A stretch of DNA of 64,000 bases from Nocardia sp. BMG111209 (GCF_000381925.1 NZ_KB907309.1:1178001-1242000), one strand, 5' to 3'; positions 15,301 through 25,130 are shown, counted from the stretch's first letter. The notes: a model not told the origin generated them from the sequence alone. Numbers and translations: made by a program.

Positions 15301-18300
15301 CCCACCGGCAACGGCAGCACCCCGTCCGGCAACAGTTCCAGCGCCGCCGCCGCGATCACCTGGAGGCAGCCGTCGAATACCGCGACGTCGAATCGCACCT
15401 GCCCGAAAAGTCCGATCGCACTGCGGTTTCCGGTGGACACGGCGCGCAGCGTGCGGAATCCGGGGCCGTACTGCAGCCGCCGCTCGCGCAGCGCCGCATA
15501 GAACGCCTCGATATCGAGCGGCCGCAGTGCGCGTCCCGCACCCCGATGCGCGTCGACCGTCCGCATCCACCCGACGATCTCGCCGGGCGCCGGTGGTGGT
15601 GCGGACCGGCCGGAGGCCAGCGGTACCGAGCCGAGTACCTCCAGCCGTCCGGCCGACTCCCGGTAGCGGACCTCGTCGAGCGCGGCCACATCGGTGCGCT
15701 CGTGCACGGTGAAATCAACGATGCGCGAAGCGGTCTCGGGCCCGAGCCGGAACAGCTGGCGCAACCAGAAGGTGACCGGCACGGTCGCGACACCGTCGAC
15801 CACGTGATCGCGCAGCGGCACCGGATCGTCCGGCAGCGGTAGCGGTTCCGCGCCGGTGAGCAGCGGGAAACTCCGATGCCGCCAGATCCGTTGCGGCGCC
15901 GAGCCGGTGAAGCCACCGGCCGCCGACCAGTCCACCGATCCCCCGGCCACGAACAGCCGCCCGACACCGTCCAGGAACGCACTCGCCTCGGCGTCCCGAT
16001 CGGCCACGACGACAGTCGACCGCGCGAACTCCGGCCGATCCCGCACGGCGGGCGCCAGCACCGGATGCGGCGCGAGCTCGATCACCGTCGAGATGTCCTC
16101 GGCCACCGCGGTTTCCAGCGCCGCCGCCAATTCGACGGTGCCGCAGGCGTTCTCCACCCAATAACCGGCGTCCGGCGCCTGCGTGAGCGGTTCGCCGCGA
16201 CGAGTGGTGGAGTACAGCGGCAACTGTGGCGCCCGCGCCCGGAGCTCCTTCAGCTCGGCCGCCAGATCCGCCGCCACCGCGCGTACCTGCGGACTGTGCG
16301 CGGCGAAGTCCACGGCGATGTACCGCGCGAACATCTGCCGCCGCTGCGCGCGCCGCACGACGGTCTCGACGTACCGGGCCGACCCGGAGACGACCACCGC
16401 GCGCGGCCCGTTGATCGCCGCGACGGCGACCTCGGACCGCAACGGTTCCACCATTCGCGCCGCCTCGTAGGGTGTCGCCTCCAGTACCGCCATCGCCCCG
16501 TGCCCATCGAGCCGGGCCAGCATCCGGCTGCGCGCCACCACCACTCGCGCACCCTCGTCCGGCGACAACGCTCCGCCCACCACCGCCGCGGCGATCTCGC
16601 CGAGACTGTGCCCCGCCACCGCATCCGGATGAATTCCCCAGGCCCGCAACAACTCCGCGAGCGCGATCTGATAGACGAACAGGGCCGGCTGTACCGCCGC
16701 GGTCCCGTCCAGACTGTGCGCGAACCCGTATCGCGGCGTCCACACCCGTGGCCCACCGGCCCGCACCACCGCATCCGCGGCATCCGCCACCGCCCGCGCG
16801 AAGACGGGATACCGCGCAGCCAGCGCCCGCCCCATCCGCGCATGCTGCCCACCCTGCCCCGAGAACAGGAACAACACCCGCCCCGGTCGCCGCGCCCGCC
16901 CCGGCCCGATCACCACCCCCGCCGGATCGAACCGCCCCACCCCTTCGAACCCGTCCGCGATGACCGCGCCACGCGGCGCCGGTCGACCAGCATCCTGCCC
17001 GGCCGCGCCGTCGTGCCCGGCCGCGCCGTCGTGCCCGGCCGCGCCGTCCTGCCCGGCCGCGCTGTCGTGTCCGGCCGCGTTGTCCTGCCTGCCCGCGCTG
17101 TCGTGCCCGGCCGCATCGTCGTGTCCGGCTGTGCTGTCGTGTCCGGCCGCGTCATCGAGCCCAGCCGCATGTTCGTGCTCGGCTACGTTGTCGTGCCCGG
17201 CCGCGCCGTCGAGCTCGGAAACATGCGGTATCCGTGCTGTTTCGGGCTTGCCGCCGATCTCCGATGCAGCGCCGACGGACGTCGGATCGGCAGACAGGGC
17301 GGAATTGCCCTGCGCCGCAGAATCTGTGGACTCGTCCTCGCTCGTCTCCAGCGCGGTGGGTTCCGCCGACGAGTACTCCGTTTCGAGCTTGTCGGCCGAA
17401 CCGGACCCGGCGCTCACCTCGGACGAGACAGGGCTGTGCCGGATCGAATCCGTCCGCTCATCGCCCGGCGAGTCGGGGCCGCTCTCGGAGTCGGATCGGT
17501 GCGAAGGTAGGACGACGGATTCCGTCCCACCGGTGGTGTCCGGTTCCTGTTCCGCAAGCTCCGTAATGGATGCATCGCCGCTCGAGCCGAGCCCTTTCGT
17601 GGTCTGGAGTGGGCGGCGGCCGTCCGGTTCCGGGACGAGGGTGCTGCCGGTCGCGGCCGGCGCCGGACTGTCGCTGTGCTGCCGAACGGCCGTAGTAGCG
17701 CCGATGTTCGGAGCGGAGCGTACCTTTTCAGCGGTCTGCGAGGGGGTCTGACCCGCCGGTGTCCCGGTATTTGCGGTACTCGATTCGTCGTCGCGCAGGC
17801 TCGCTTCCGGCTCCGCCCCGGGCCCGGCGTGGTCGGATGACATCGAATCCGGCTCGGAGACAATCGGTCTCGACGATGATCGCCGCACATCGGATTCCGC
17901 TCGGGTCTCTCCGTCGCGGGTGGAGTTCGCCCCATCACCCGATGGTGCGGACGGACCCGCAACCGGACGAACCCCGGGCGGCGAGTGCCGGACCGGGGGA
18001 TTGTTATGCGCGCGCGGACTCGACAACGAGATACCGCGCTGATGATCGAGGGGTCCGGCACCCGGAGCAATCGCACCCGAGGATTGCGATGATTCTTCGG
18101 AAGCGATTGCAGAAGAGGGGCTTTCCACTGCCTCGATAGGTGGGGGCCCGGAACGGTCCCAGTCCGGCCCGCCGAGGCTATCGTTATCGGTTGCCCTCAG
18201 GGACGGGGGCACGGATTGGTCCGAGCCCGGTTCGTCGTCGCTATCCGCCGCTCCGAGGGGTGAAGTCCAGGATTGTTGCGGATCCGGTCCGTCGTCGAAG

Positions 18301-20012
18301 CTGTTGCTATCCGCCGCCCCGACGGGTGAAGTCCCGGGCTGGTTCGAGCCCGGTCCGCCGTAGCCGCCGTTATCTCCTGCCCCGACAGGTGAAGTCTCGG
18401 ATCGATCCGAGCCCGCCCCGTCGAAACCCTCGACCGCCCGAATATCACCAGCGGCCACTGAGTTTCGATCCGCCGGATTCTCGGCGGCGCTCGCCAGGTC
18501 GCGCAGCAGTGCGATGGCCTCGTCCCGATCGGCAGCGCGGATCGCGGCGCGCACCGGCTGGGGCAGCAGTCGTGCTGCCGCGGCCGCGAATTCGCGTAGC
18601 GGCGTGCCGGATTCGGTGAGGTCCGTGGCCCAGCGTGCGGCGAGTTCGCGCAGTTCGGTCTCGTCGCGGCCGGATATCGGGATCAGCACGGGCGGGTCGG
18701 TGTCGCGGAGGGCCGGTTGCGGCACGCCGCGCAGGACGGCGTGCGCGTTGGTTCCGCCGAAGCCGAACGAGCTGACTCCCGCGTACCGGTCGGTGGGCGG
18801 GATATCCCAGGCGATGGGTGCGGTCGGTACGCGCAGGCCCCGTTCGGCCAGCCGCAGCAGTGGATTCGCCTCCCGAAAATTGACGGTGGGAGCGACGATT
18901 CCGTGATGGATCGACAGCGCGGCCTTGGCGACCCCGGTGACACCGGCGGCGGCCTCCAGATGGCCGAGATTCGATTTCACCGAGCCGATCCAGGCGGGCG
19001 ACTCGGGACGCGGGCCGAGTACCGCTGCCAGCGCACCGATCTCGACCGCATCGCCGAGTGGCGTTCCGGTGCCGTGACATTCGAAGTAGTCGCCGAGGGC
19101 CGGGTCGGCGCCGGCCCGCCGCCAGGCGGTCCGGATCACCTGCTGCTGCGCGGTACCGTTCGGCGCGTACAGCCCGTTCGAGCGGCCGTCGGAACCGACT
19201 GCGGCGCCGAGGATCTCGGCGTAGGCGCGGTTGCCCTCGCGCAGCGCGTCCGCACTGCGTTGCAACACCAGGACGGTGCAACCCTCGCCACGGGTGTAGC
19301 CGTCGGCGGCGGCGTCGAAGGGTTTGCAGCGGCCGTCGGGTGCCAGGAATCCACCGGTGTCGAGATAATCGGTGGGGTGGGGGAGCAGGGTGAGGTTCAC
19401 GCCGCCGACGATCGCCAGTGTGGTGGAACCGTCGGCCAGCAACCGCGGTGCCAGGTCGACCGCGGCCAGTGACGCGGAACAGGCGCTGTCGAGCACCAGA
19501 CTCGGGCCGTGCAGATCCAGTACGTAGGACAGGCGGTTGGCGATGATGCTCAGCGCCGAACCGGTCAGTGCGTACGGCGCGTCCCGGCCGCCGCGGCCGA
19601 TCACCACGGCCCCGTGGTCGTAGGTGGCCGCGCCGAACAGCACGGCGGTGTCGGAACCGCGGAGGCGATAACCGATTCCGGCGTCGTCGATCGCCTCGAC
19701 CGCCACCTCCAGTGCGAGGCGTTGTTGCGGATCCATCGCTGCCGCTTCACGATCGGTGATCGCGAACCATTCGCTGTCGAAGGCGTCGACCCGGTCCAGA
19801 TAGCCCGCGCGCCGGAGGCCGGAGCGGCCGGGTGGGGGGAATCCGGTGGCGTCGCGGCCCTCGGTCAGCAGCCGCCAGAATTGTTGTGCGCCGGACGCAC
19901 CCGGCACCCGGCAGCCGATGCCGATGATCGAGATCGGCTCGCGTTCACCCGGACGCGGACCGTCGAGGGTCGGCCCGTCGCGGTCCGCGGGCGGCAGCGT
20001 GGCTGCGGTCAT
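12360..20012 (-). CDS. single-module type I polyketide synthase (KS-AT-DH-KR-ACP) with repeat-built linkers, 2550 aa
   Basis: The ATG at 20012 overlaps the ACP gene stop as ATGA. Domains in order: ketosynthase (about 25-450; Cys178 in DSACSASL, plus ECHGTGTPLGD and KSNLGHLEAAAG); a disordered insert of about 520 residues; acyltransferase (about 1040-1350; Ser1136 in GHSLGE); dehydratase (about 1380-1650; H1403 in HVVDGVATVP, acid motif DGCLQ); ketoreductase (about 1870-2110; TGGLGALG, Tyr2015); a second insert of about 330 residues; and a terminal ACP (Ser2508 in LGLTSL). All catalytic residues are present. No enoylreductase or thioesterase is seen. The AT motif VDFAAHS is closer to methylmalonyl-type than malonyl-type enzymes, a weak guess. 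It probably extends a fatty acyl chain delivered by the FAAL and ACP. Confidence 0.95.
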   Translation of the reverse strand: MTAATLPPADRDGPTLDGPRPGEREPISIIGIGCRVPGASGAQQFWRLLTEGRDATGFPPPGRSGLRRAGYLDRVDAFDSEWFAITDREAAAMDPQQRLALEVAVEAIDDAGIGYRLRGSDTAVLFGAATYDHGAVVIGRGGRDAPYALTGSALSIIANRLSYVLDLHGPSLVLDSACSASLAAVDLAPRLLADGSTTLAIVGGVNLTLLPHPTDYLDTGGFLAPDGRCKPFDAAADGYTRGEGCTVLVLQRSADALREGNRAYAEILGAAVGSDGRSNGLYAPNGTAQQQVIRTAWRRAGADPALGDYFECHGTGTPLGDAVEIGALAAVLGPRPESPAWIGSVKSNLGHLEAAAGVTGVAKAALSIHHGIVAPTVNFREANPLLRLAERGLRVPTAPIAWDIPPTDRYAGVSSFGFGGTNAHAVLRGVPQPALRDTDPPVLIPISGRDETELRELAARWATDLTESGTPLREFAAAAARLLPQPVRAAIRAADRDEAIALLRDLASAAENPADRNSVAAGDIRAVEGFDGAGSDRSETSPVGAGDNGGYGGPGSNQPGTSPVGAADSNSFDDGPDPQQSWTSPLGAADSDDEPGSDQSVPPSLRATDNDSLGGPDWDRSGPPPIEAVESPSSAIASEESSQSSGAIAPGAGPLDHQRGISLSSPRAHNNPPVRHSPPGVRPVAGPSAPSGDGANSTRDGETRAESDVRRSSSRPIVSEPDSMSSDHAGPGAEPEASLRDDESSTANTGTPAGQTPSQTAEKVRSAPNIGATTAVRQHSDSPAPAATGSTLVPEPDGRRPLQTTKGLGSSGDASITELAEQEPDTTGGTESVVLPSHRSDSESGPDSPGDERTDSIRHSPVSSEVSAGSGSADKLETEYSSAEPTALETSEDESTDSAAQGNSALSADPTSVGAASEIGGKPETARIPHVSELDGAAGHDNVAEHEHAAGLDDAAGHDSTAGHDDAAGHDSAGRQDNAAGHDSAAGQDGAAGHDGAAGHDGAAGQDAGRPAPRGAVIADGFEGVGRFDPAGVVIGPGRARRPGRVLFLFSGQGGQHARMGRALAARYPVFARAVADAADAVVRAGGPRVWTPRYGFAHSLDGTAAVQPALFVYQIALAELLRAWGIHPDAVAGHSLGEIAAAVVGGALSPDEGARVVVARSRMLARLDGHGAMAVLEATPYEAARMVEPLRSEVAVAAINGPRAVVVSGSARYVETVVRRAQRRQMFARYIAVDFAAHSPQVRAVAADLAAELKELRARAPQLPLYSTTRRGEPLTQAPDAGYWVENACGTVELAAALETAVAEDISTVIELAPHPVLAPAVRDRPEFARSTVVVADRDAEASAFLDGVGRLFVAGGSVDWSAAGGFTGSAPQRIWRHRSFPLLTGAEPLPLPDDPVPLRDHVVDGVATVPVTFWLRQLFRLGPETASRIVDFTVHERTDVAALDEVRYRESAGRLEVLGSVPLASGRSAPPPAPGEIVGWMRTVDAHRGAGRALRPLDIEAFYAALRERRLQYGPGFRTLRAVSTGNRSAIGLFGQVRFDVAVFDGCLQVIAAAALELLPDGVLPLPVGIASVWLAGAPDLLLTEAHAFVRETGPAGLICEVIALDQYGAPAAALSGIRIGFAALPADPPRPAPIAAEPTASGDGRVGGIDLLLAPTVPTVPITRIARAEPPAAVLRHEAWLPTRAADWAAAQPLSLVERVLIVGESALAVRLTRALHRRLAAERVAREPGEAAPIVASVLATRTDRTAVVLVWPDEEAGPADAVPGLVVRALDLLQRVYDSDATAALTVVLRDRSAIDQQAVAGLVRSLQTESGRPIRLVWTSGDRPGPLPDLVLEPAGPEEVRIDGAAIDVRRFVPAPTATPPAIRPEGTYVVTGGLGALGAPTVRWLLAAGAHDVVVLTRTPRPLPPLLDGLEDRIVVVRCDVADRTDLANALEDIRECGSTIQGVVHSAGVLRDAEFGAVTGESLLAVFAPKLLAAADLLDLTADDPIDFALLYSSATGALGAPGQAAYAAANAAVDALARARTDRRVISIAWGSWESGLSAAAGGAAHLRRAGVVPFDATRGAAVLSAVLGQPEPFVLALDYSPTTDRSPLADRVRTALGYPPPPTPARETDSDTSRPALPPMESILAPLVPPRRTGTHPAADRSGSTDPGGPRAGLRNPASGSNSTTPGPSRRATTGAPTSRTVRPIAEHSDPMTGSGNPTTESDRTAEAGGPTIGSGGPTAEPGLPTSRSSDPATASDDSAAWSTDPAPGSSDPAAWSTHPTSGPSDPTAWSTHPTSRPSDPTAWSTHPTSGPSDPTAWSTHPTPGPSDPASRSTAPTPGSDDPAAWSTHPTPGPGDPAARSTDPTRRSSDPTAGTSDRTLGSGGPTAGSGSPTAVPSTSTGPGDPTAEPGGPSTGSGSPTTRSDPGESTTTTGARKVWRGNGNVVSLVGGLTDRDGAEDRNRPGAFDSGAASDPDPADVAARAEAMVPIIRSALAETLDRRAESIDPAGDFVALGLTSLLAIELRRALEARLGRRIGTAEIFEYPTIVALAAHLSARQVR
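12959..13294. repeat. 42-bp tandem repeat in the KR-ACP linker of the PKS
   Basis: The word TCGACC recurs at 12959, 13001, 13043, 13085, 13127, 13169, 13211 and 13253, exactly 42 bp apart eight times. The four middle units are nearly identical. On the coding strand each unit gives 14 residues of the type D-P-T-A-W-S-T-H-P-T-S-G-P-S. More decayed copies extend on both sides (about 12780-13440). The exact 14-codon period keeps the frame and is the mark of recent tandem duplication, so copy number may vary between strains. Confidence 0.9.
16992..17207. repeat. 18-bp tandem repeat in the KS-AT linker of the PKS
   Basis: Twelve consecutive 18-bp units (16992, 17010, 17028 and so on to 17190) follow the plus-strand pattern GTCGTGCCCGGCCGCGCC with scattered changes. 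On the coding strand they give six-residue units G/D-A-A-G-H-D. Units near the AT end are most alike and those further away are more diverged. The period again preserves the reading frame. Confidence 0.9.
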
Positions 20013-20320
20013 ACCGACGCCAGATGTTCGACCAGCCGGTCGATGTCGGGGTGATCGTACAGAGCAGTCAGTGAAACCTCCACGCCCAGTGCATCTTCCA
20101 GCACCGCGGCGAGTCTCGCCAACTGGGTGGAGGACAGGCCCAGGTCGGTGAAGGGCGCGTCGGTCGCCACGGTGTCGCCGGGTACTCCGGCCAGGTCGGC
20201 GATCGCCGCCACGGCGGTGGCGGTCATCGCGGCCCGGCCGCGGCGCGGGATCGCTACCGCCGCCGGATCATCGCCGTGATCGCCGCCCGAAGACCCACTG
20301 CCCGAAGAATTCTGCCCCAC
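20009..20320 (-). CDS. free-standing acyl carrier protein, 103 aa
   Basis: GTG 20320 follows a GAGGGGTG ribosome-binding site. Residues 1-32 are a Gly/Ser/Asp-rich leader, and the ACP fold covers about 33-103. DLGLSSTQLARL carries the phosphopantetheine-attachment serine (Ser64 by alignment to the GxDS motif; Ser63 is adjacent). The four-helix pattern ends in YDHPDIDRLVEHL. It is the first gene of the operon and its stop overlaps the PKS start. A FAAL, an ACP and a PKS together suggest that this carrier receives the acyl group from acyl-AMP and presents it to the ketosynthase. An internal ATG at 20227 lacks a ribosome-binding site. Confidence 0.88.
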   Translation of the reverse strand: MGQNSSGSGSSGGDHGDDPAAVAIPRRGRAAMTATAVAAIADLAGVPGDTVATDAPFTDLGLSSTQLARLAAVLEDALGVEVSLTALYDHPDIDRLVEHLASV

Positions 20321-20510
20321 GTCGGTTCACCCCTCGTATGCTCCGGCGCCGCCGGTCGATCCTGGCGTGGCCGTGCTCCGTTGCCGCCACCGGCCCCGCG
20401 GACATCCGGATCCGGTGGCACGCGCCCCGCGTCCCTCCGCGATTATGCCGAGAACCGGCCGCCCGGAGAAGAGTTTCCCGCACAGGCGGCGATCGCATAC
20501 CGTGGGCGCC

Positions 20511-21491
20511 GTGACCGAAGCCATCGAGGACAACGTGGCCGATCCGGCCGATCCGACCACGGGCCGCCCGGGCGTGCTGGGCACGCTGGTCCGTTGCTGT
20601 GGTGCGCTGGCCGCGACCCCCGGCCGGTTGCTGCGCCCTCGCCGCCCCGATCATCGTCTGCTCGCGAGCCTGACGCCGGTACCGGCGCCGCCCGCTCGCG
20701 CCACCGTCGCGCTACGCACGCTGCCGCAGAGCCGGACCAGCGCTCCGCTGGCGATCGTCGCCGAGGGGGTGCGGAGCCTGCGCACGGTCTGGACCGTCTA
20801 CGGTGCCTTCCTGGTCGAACATCCGAAGGCGCGATTCCTGGTCGATCCGGGCATGTGCGCGAATGTGCACGAGCGGGTGCTGCCGGGGCAGCCGTTCCCG
20901 CTGGGGCTGCTGGTATCGCCGGACAAGCCGGTCCTCGGGCTCGGCGACGCGCTCGCGGACGCCGAACTCGGGCTCACCGACATCGATTTCACGCTGGCCA
21001 CCCACCTGCACTGGGATCATGTGTCCGGCCTGCTGGAGTTGCCGGATTCGGTCGAATTACGGGTCACCGGAACGGAATACGAGTGGGCGATGGCCGGATC
21101 GCACGCGCCCTACGGGGTGGTCCGCGCACCGCTGCACGATCGCAAGATCTCGCCGCTCACGCTCGACGGGCCGCCGGTGCTCACCTTCGAGGCCAGTCAC
21201 GATCTGTTCGGCGACGGTTCGGTACTGCTGGTCGACCTGGCCGGGCACACCCCGGGCAGTATCGGGGTGCTGCTCGCGGTCGACGACGGCACCCGCGTGC
21301 TGCTCGCCGGTGACGCGGTCTGGAACTCCTTGCAGATCGAGCTGATCCGGGAGAAGGCCCCGATGCCCGGTCAGCTGTTCGATGCCGACCGGGCGAAGAC
21401 CTTCGAGACCATCCACCGGCTGCACGCGCTGCCGTCCGGTATCGAGGTGATCGCCGCCCACGACTACGACGCGATGCTGTCGCGCGCCTAG
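20511..21491 (+). CDS. metallo-beta-lactamase-fold hydrolase, 326 aa
   Basis: GTG 20511 (VTEAIEDNVADP) is the likely start. The dinuclear metal site is seen as H165-L-H167-W-D169-H170, followed by downstream ligands in GHTPGS, AGDAVW and the terminal AAHDYD. The fold is that of lactonases, glyoxalase-II-like thioesterases and phosphorylcholine esterases. About 90 N-terminal residues before the fold are Arg/Pro-rich. It diverges from the ACP-PKS-FAAL operon with 190 bp between them. Since the PKS has no thioesterase, this enzyme is a candidate for product release or trimming, purely by position. Confidence 0.85.
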   Translation: MTEAIEDNVADPADPTTGRPGVLGTLVRCCGALAATPGRLLRPRRPDHRLLASLTPVPAPPARATVALRTLPQSRTSAPLAIVAEGVRSLRTVWTVYGAFLVEHPKARFLVDPGMCANVHERVLPGQPFPLGLLVSPDKPVLGLGDALADAELGLTDIDFTLATHLHWDHVSGLLELPDSVELRVTGTEYEWAMAGSHAPYGVVRAPLHDRKISPLTLDGPPVLTFEASHDLFGDGSVLLVDLAGHTPGSIGVLLAVDDGTRVLLAGDAVWNSLQIELIREKAPMPGQLFDADRAKTFETIHRLHALPSGIEVIAAHDYDAMLSRA

Positions 21492-21501
21492 CCGGCGACA
21501 G

Positions 21502-21523
21502 CCCGGGGCCGACCGGCCCCGGG
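21502..21523. terminator. bidirectional hairpin between convergent genes
   Basis: CCCGGGGCC (21502-21510) and GGCCCCGGG (21515-21523) form a 9-bp perfect stem with a four-base loop, in the 41-bp gap between the MBL hydrolase and the flavin oxidoreductase, which converge. No T-run follows. Confidence 0.6.
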
Positions 21524-21532
21524 TCGCGCGGA

Positions 21533-22825
<1,293 letters not shown>

Positions 22826-24397
22826 ATGACCTTCGTCCCCGGCGCGCTCGACGAGCCCGTCCGCTCTCGCCGCAATCACTGGAACAACCAGATCGCGACG
22901 CATGCGCAGATGCGCCCGGATGCCGTCGCGATGCGCTACCGCGGACGGGACATCTCGTGGAAGCAGTTCCACGACCGCTCGCAGCGTTTCGCCGACGCGC
23001 TCGCCCGGCGCGGGGTGGGCTTCGGTGATCGGGTGCTGATCCTCGCGCTGAACCATCCCGAATATCTGGAGGCGGTGCTCGGTATCACCGCCCTCGGCGC
23101 GATCGCGGTGCCGGTGAACTTCCGGCTCACGCCGCCGGAGGTGGCCTACCTGGTCGCCGATTCCGGCGCCACCGCGATCGTCACCGATACCGTGCTGCAG
23201 CCGCTGGCGGTCGGGGTACGGTCCCAGGCCCCGGGTCTGCAGACCGTCTTCGTGATCGGCGGCGACACCGGCGAGGAGGTGTTCGGCTTCGAGGACGTGC
23301 TCGCCGAAGGTGGCGAATCCCATACGCCGCTGGACATTCCGGAGGACACTCCGGCCCTGATCATGTACACCTCGGGCACCACCGGTAGCCCGAAGGGCGC
23401 GATCCTCACCCATTCGAACCTGAATTCGCAGGCCCTCACCTGCATTCGGGCGATGGATCTCACCCCCGACACCGTCGGCTTCTGCACCTCGCCGCTGTTC
23501 CACATCGCCGGATTGGGCAGTCTCGTCCCGTATTTCGTGCTCGGCGCCAGATTCGTACTGCATCCGCTGGGCGCGTTCGACGCCACCGAATTCCTGGACG
23601 CGGTCGAGGCCGAACAGGCCACCGCCGCGTTCTGTGTGCCGGCGCAGTGGCAGCTGATCTGCGAGGAGCCGACGGTCAAGCAGCGCAAGCTGGCGCTGCG
23701 GATGCTGTCCTGGGGTGCGGCCCCGGCCTCCGACAGCGTGCTGCGCGCGATGGCCGACTGCTTCCCCGAGGCGCAGAACGTCGCCGTCTTCGGTCAGACC
23801 GAGATGTCGCCGATCACCTGTGTGCTGGACGGCAAGGACGCGCTGCGCAAGCTCGGTTCGGTCGGGCAGGTCATCCCGACCGTCGCCGCCCGCGTCGTCG
23901 ACGACGAGGGCAACGAGGTCGCCCCCGGCGAGATCGGTGAGATCGTCTACCGCGGCCCGACGCTGATGCTCGGCTACTGGAACAAGCCCGAGGCCACCGC
24001 GGAGGCGTTCTCCGGCGGCTGGTTCCACTCCGGCGACCTGGTGAAGCAGGACGAGGAGGGCTTCGTCTGGGTGGTCGACCGCAAGAAGGACATGATCATC
24101 TCCGGCGGTGAGAACATCTACTGCGCCGAGGTGGAGAACGTCCTGTTCGCGCATCCGAAGATCCACGAGGCGGCGGTGATCGGCCGTACCCACGAGAAGT
24201 GGGGCGAGGTGCCCGTCGCGGTGGTGGCGCTGGCCGATCCGGCCGACACCCTCACCCTCGAGGAGCTCGAGCCGTTCCTCAACGCGAACCTGGCCCGCTA
24301 CAAGCACCCCAAGCACCTGGTGGTCGTGCCGGAGCTGCCGCGCAACGCCAGCGGCAAGGTCGTGAAAGTCGATCTGCGCAAGGACTATTCGTCCTGA
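22826..24397 (+). CDS. fadD5: fatty-acyl-CoA ligase, FadD5-like, 523 aa
   Basis: ATG 22826 follows AGGAAGGC. This enzyme activates a fatty or related acid to its CoA thioester through an acyl-AMP. The AMP-binding loop is YTSGTTGSPKGAILTH, the A4-A5 region is GQTEMSPITCVLDG, and the C-terminal domain has HSGDLV, VDRKKDMIISGGENIY and the catalytic lysine in RNASGKVVKVDLR. Long stretches agree with M. tuberculosis FadD5 as I remember it (for example ALIMYTSGTTG and MIISGGENIYCAEVENVL), so the symbol is used, though the mce1 context of that gene is absent here. Confidence 0.9.
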   Translation: MTFVPGALDEPVRSRRNHWNNQIATHAQMRPDAVAMRYRGRDISWKQFHDRSQRFADALARRGVGFGDRVLILALNHPEYLEAVLGITALGAIAVPVNFRLTPPEVAYLVADSGATAIVTDTVLQPLAVGVRSQAPGLQTVFVIGGDTGEEVFGFEDVLAEGGESHTPLDIPEDTPALIMYTSGTTGSPKGAILTHSNLNSQALTCIRAMDLTPDTVGFCTSPLFHIAGLGSLVPYFVLGARFVLHPLGAFDATEFLDAVEAEQATAAFCVPAQWQLICEEPTVKQRKLALRMLSWGAAPASDSVLRAMADCFPEAQNVAVFGQTEMSPITCVLDGKDALRKLGSVGQVIPTVAARVVDDEGNEVAPGEIGEIVYRGPTLMLGYWNKPEATAEAFSGGWFHSGDLVKQDEEGFVWVVDRKKDMIISGGENIYCAEVENVLFAHPKIHEAAVIGRTHEKWGEVPVAVVALADPADTLTLEELEPFLNANLARYKHPKHLVVVPELPRNASGKVVKVDLRKDYSS

Positions 24398-24492
24398 TCC
24401 GATCCGATCGCCGCGTGCGCGACAGCGATGATTGCGCGCGGTGACGACTCGAAGCGGGCCCGGCACCGGCCGGTGCGGAGGATGATCGGCGG

Positions 24493-25104
24493 ATGACCGA
24501 TCGACTCCGCACCGCCGTGCTGGCCCTGCACTGGCAGGTGAATGTGATTCGGCCCGAAGGCTTCTTCGGGCCGATGCTCGCCGCGCCGATCGCGGCGAGC
24601 GGTGTGCTGGAACGGGCCGCCGCCTTCCACGCCGCCGCGCAGACCGCCGGAATACCGGTGGTGTTCACGCGTTTCACCGTTCCGGTCGGTGGCGGCGGGC
24701 TGGTACGCAACACCGGATTCATGCGTTCGGTCGCCGCCGCGCAGACCGACTTCCGGCCGAATTCGCCCGGCGCGCAGATCGTTCCGGAGATGGCCGCACA
24801 GGCCGCGGCCGGCGCGGTGTTCGACAATCAGAAGCTGTCCGGCCTGGCGGGTAATGCGCTGCCGGACTGGCTGGCCGCCCGGGGCGTGGACACGCTGCTG
24901 CTGACCGGGGTGGCGACGAATCTCACCGTCGAGCAGACCGCCAGGCACGGCACCGATCTCGGTTTCACCGTGCACCCGATCGCCGACTGCGTGGCCGCCG
25001 CGGCGCCGGAGATCCACGCGGCCAGCCTGGCGAATCTCGAATTAGCCACGGCCGGAAGCCTTTCCGCGGGGCAAGCGCTCGCCGAGATCACCGCGACCCG
25101 CTGA
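24493..25104 (+). CDS. isochorismatase-family protein lacking the usual catalytic Asp and Cys, 203 aa
   Basis: ATG 24493 follows GGAGGATGATCGGCGG. The alpha/beta/alpha fold of cysteine hydrolases (PF00857) is clear, ending in LLLTGVATNLTVEQTARHG. In active amidases of the family the triad is Asp (first strand), Lys and Cys. Here the Asp position reads LALHWQVN (His), the Lys is kept (FDNQKLSG), and the Cys position reads NLTVEQ (Thr). True isochorismatases also lack the Cys, but they keep the Asp. The protein may be a non-catalytic relative or work by another mechanism. It lies 95 bp after the FadD5-like gene. Confidence 0.85.
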   Translation: MTDRLRTAVLALHWQVNVIRPEGFFGPMLAAPIAASGVLERAAAFHAAAQTAGIPVVFTRFTVPVGGGGLVRNTGFMRSVAAAQTDFRPNSPGAQIVPEMAAQAAAGAVFDNQKLSGLAGNALPDWLAARGVDTLLLTGVATNLTVEQTARHGTDLGFTVHPIADCVAAAAPEIHAASLANLELATAGSLSAGQALAEITATR

Positions 25105-25130
25105 AGGCCGTGCCGTACGGCGGGTTTCGC

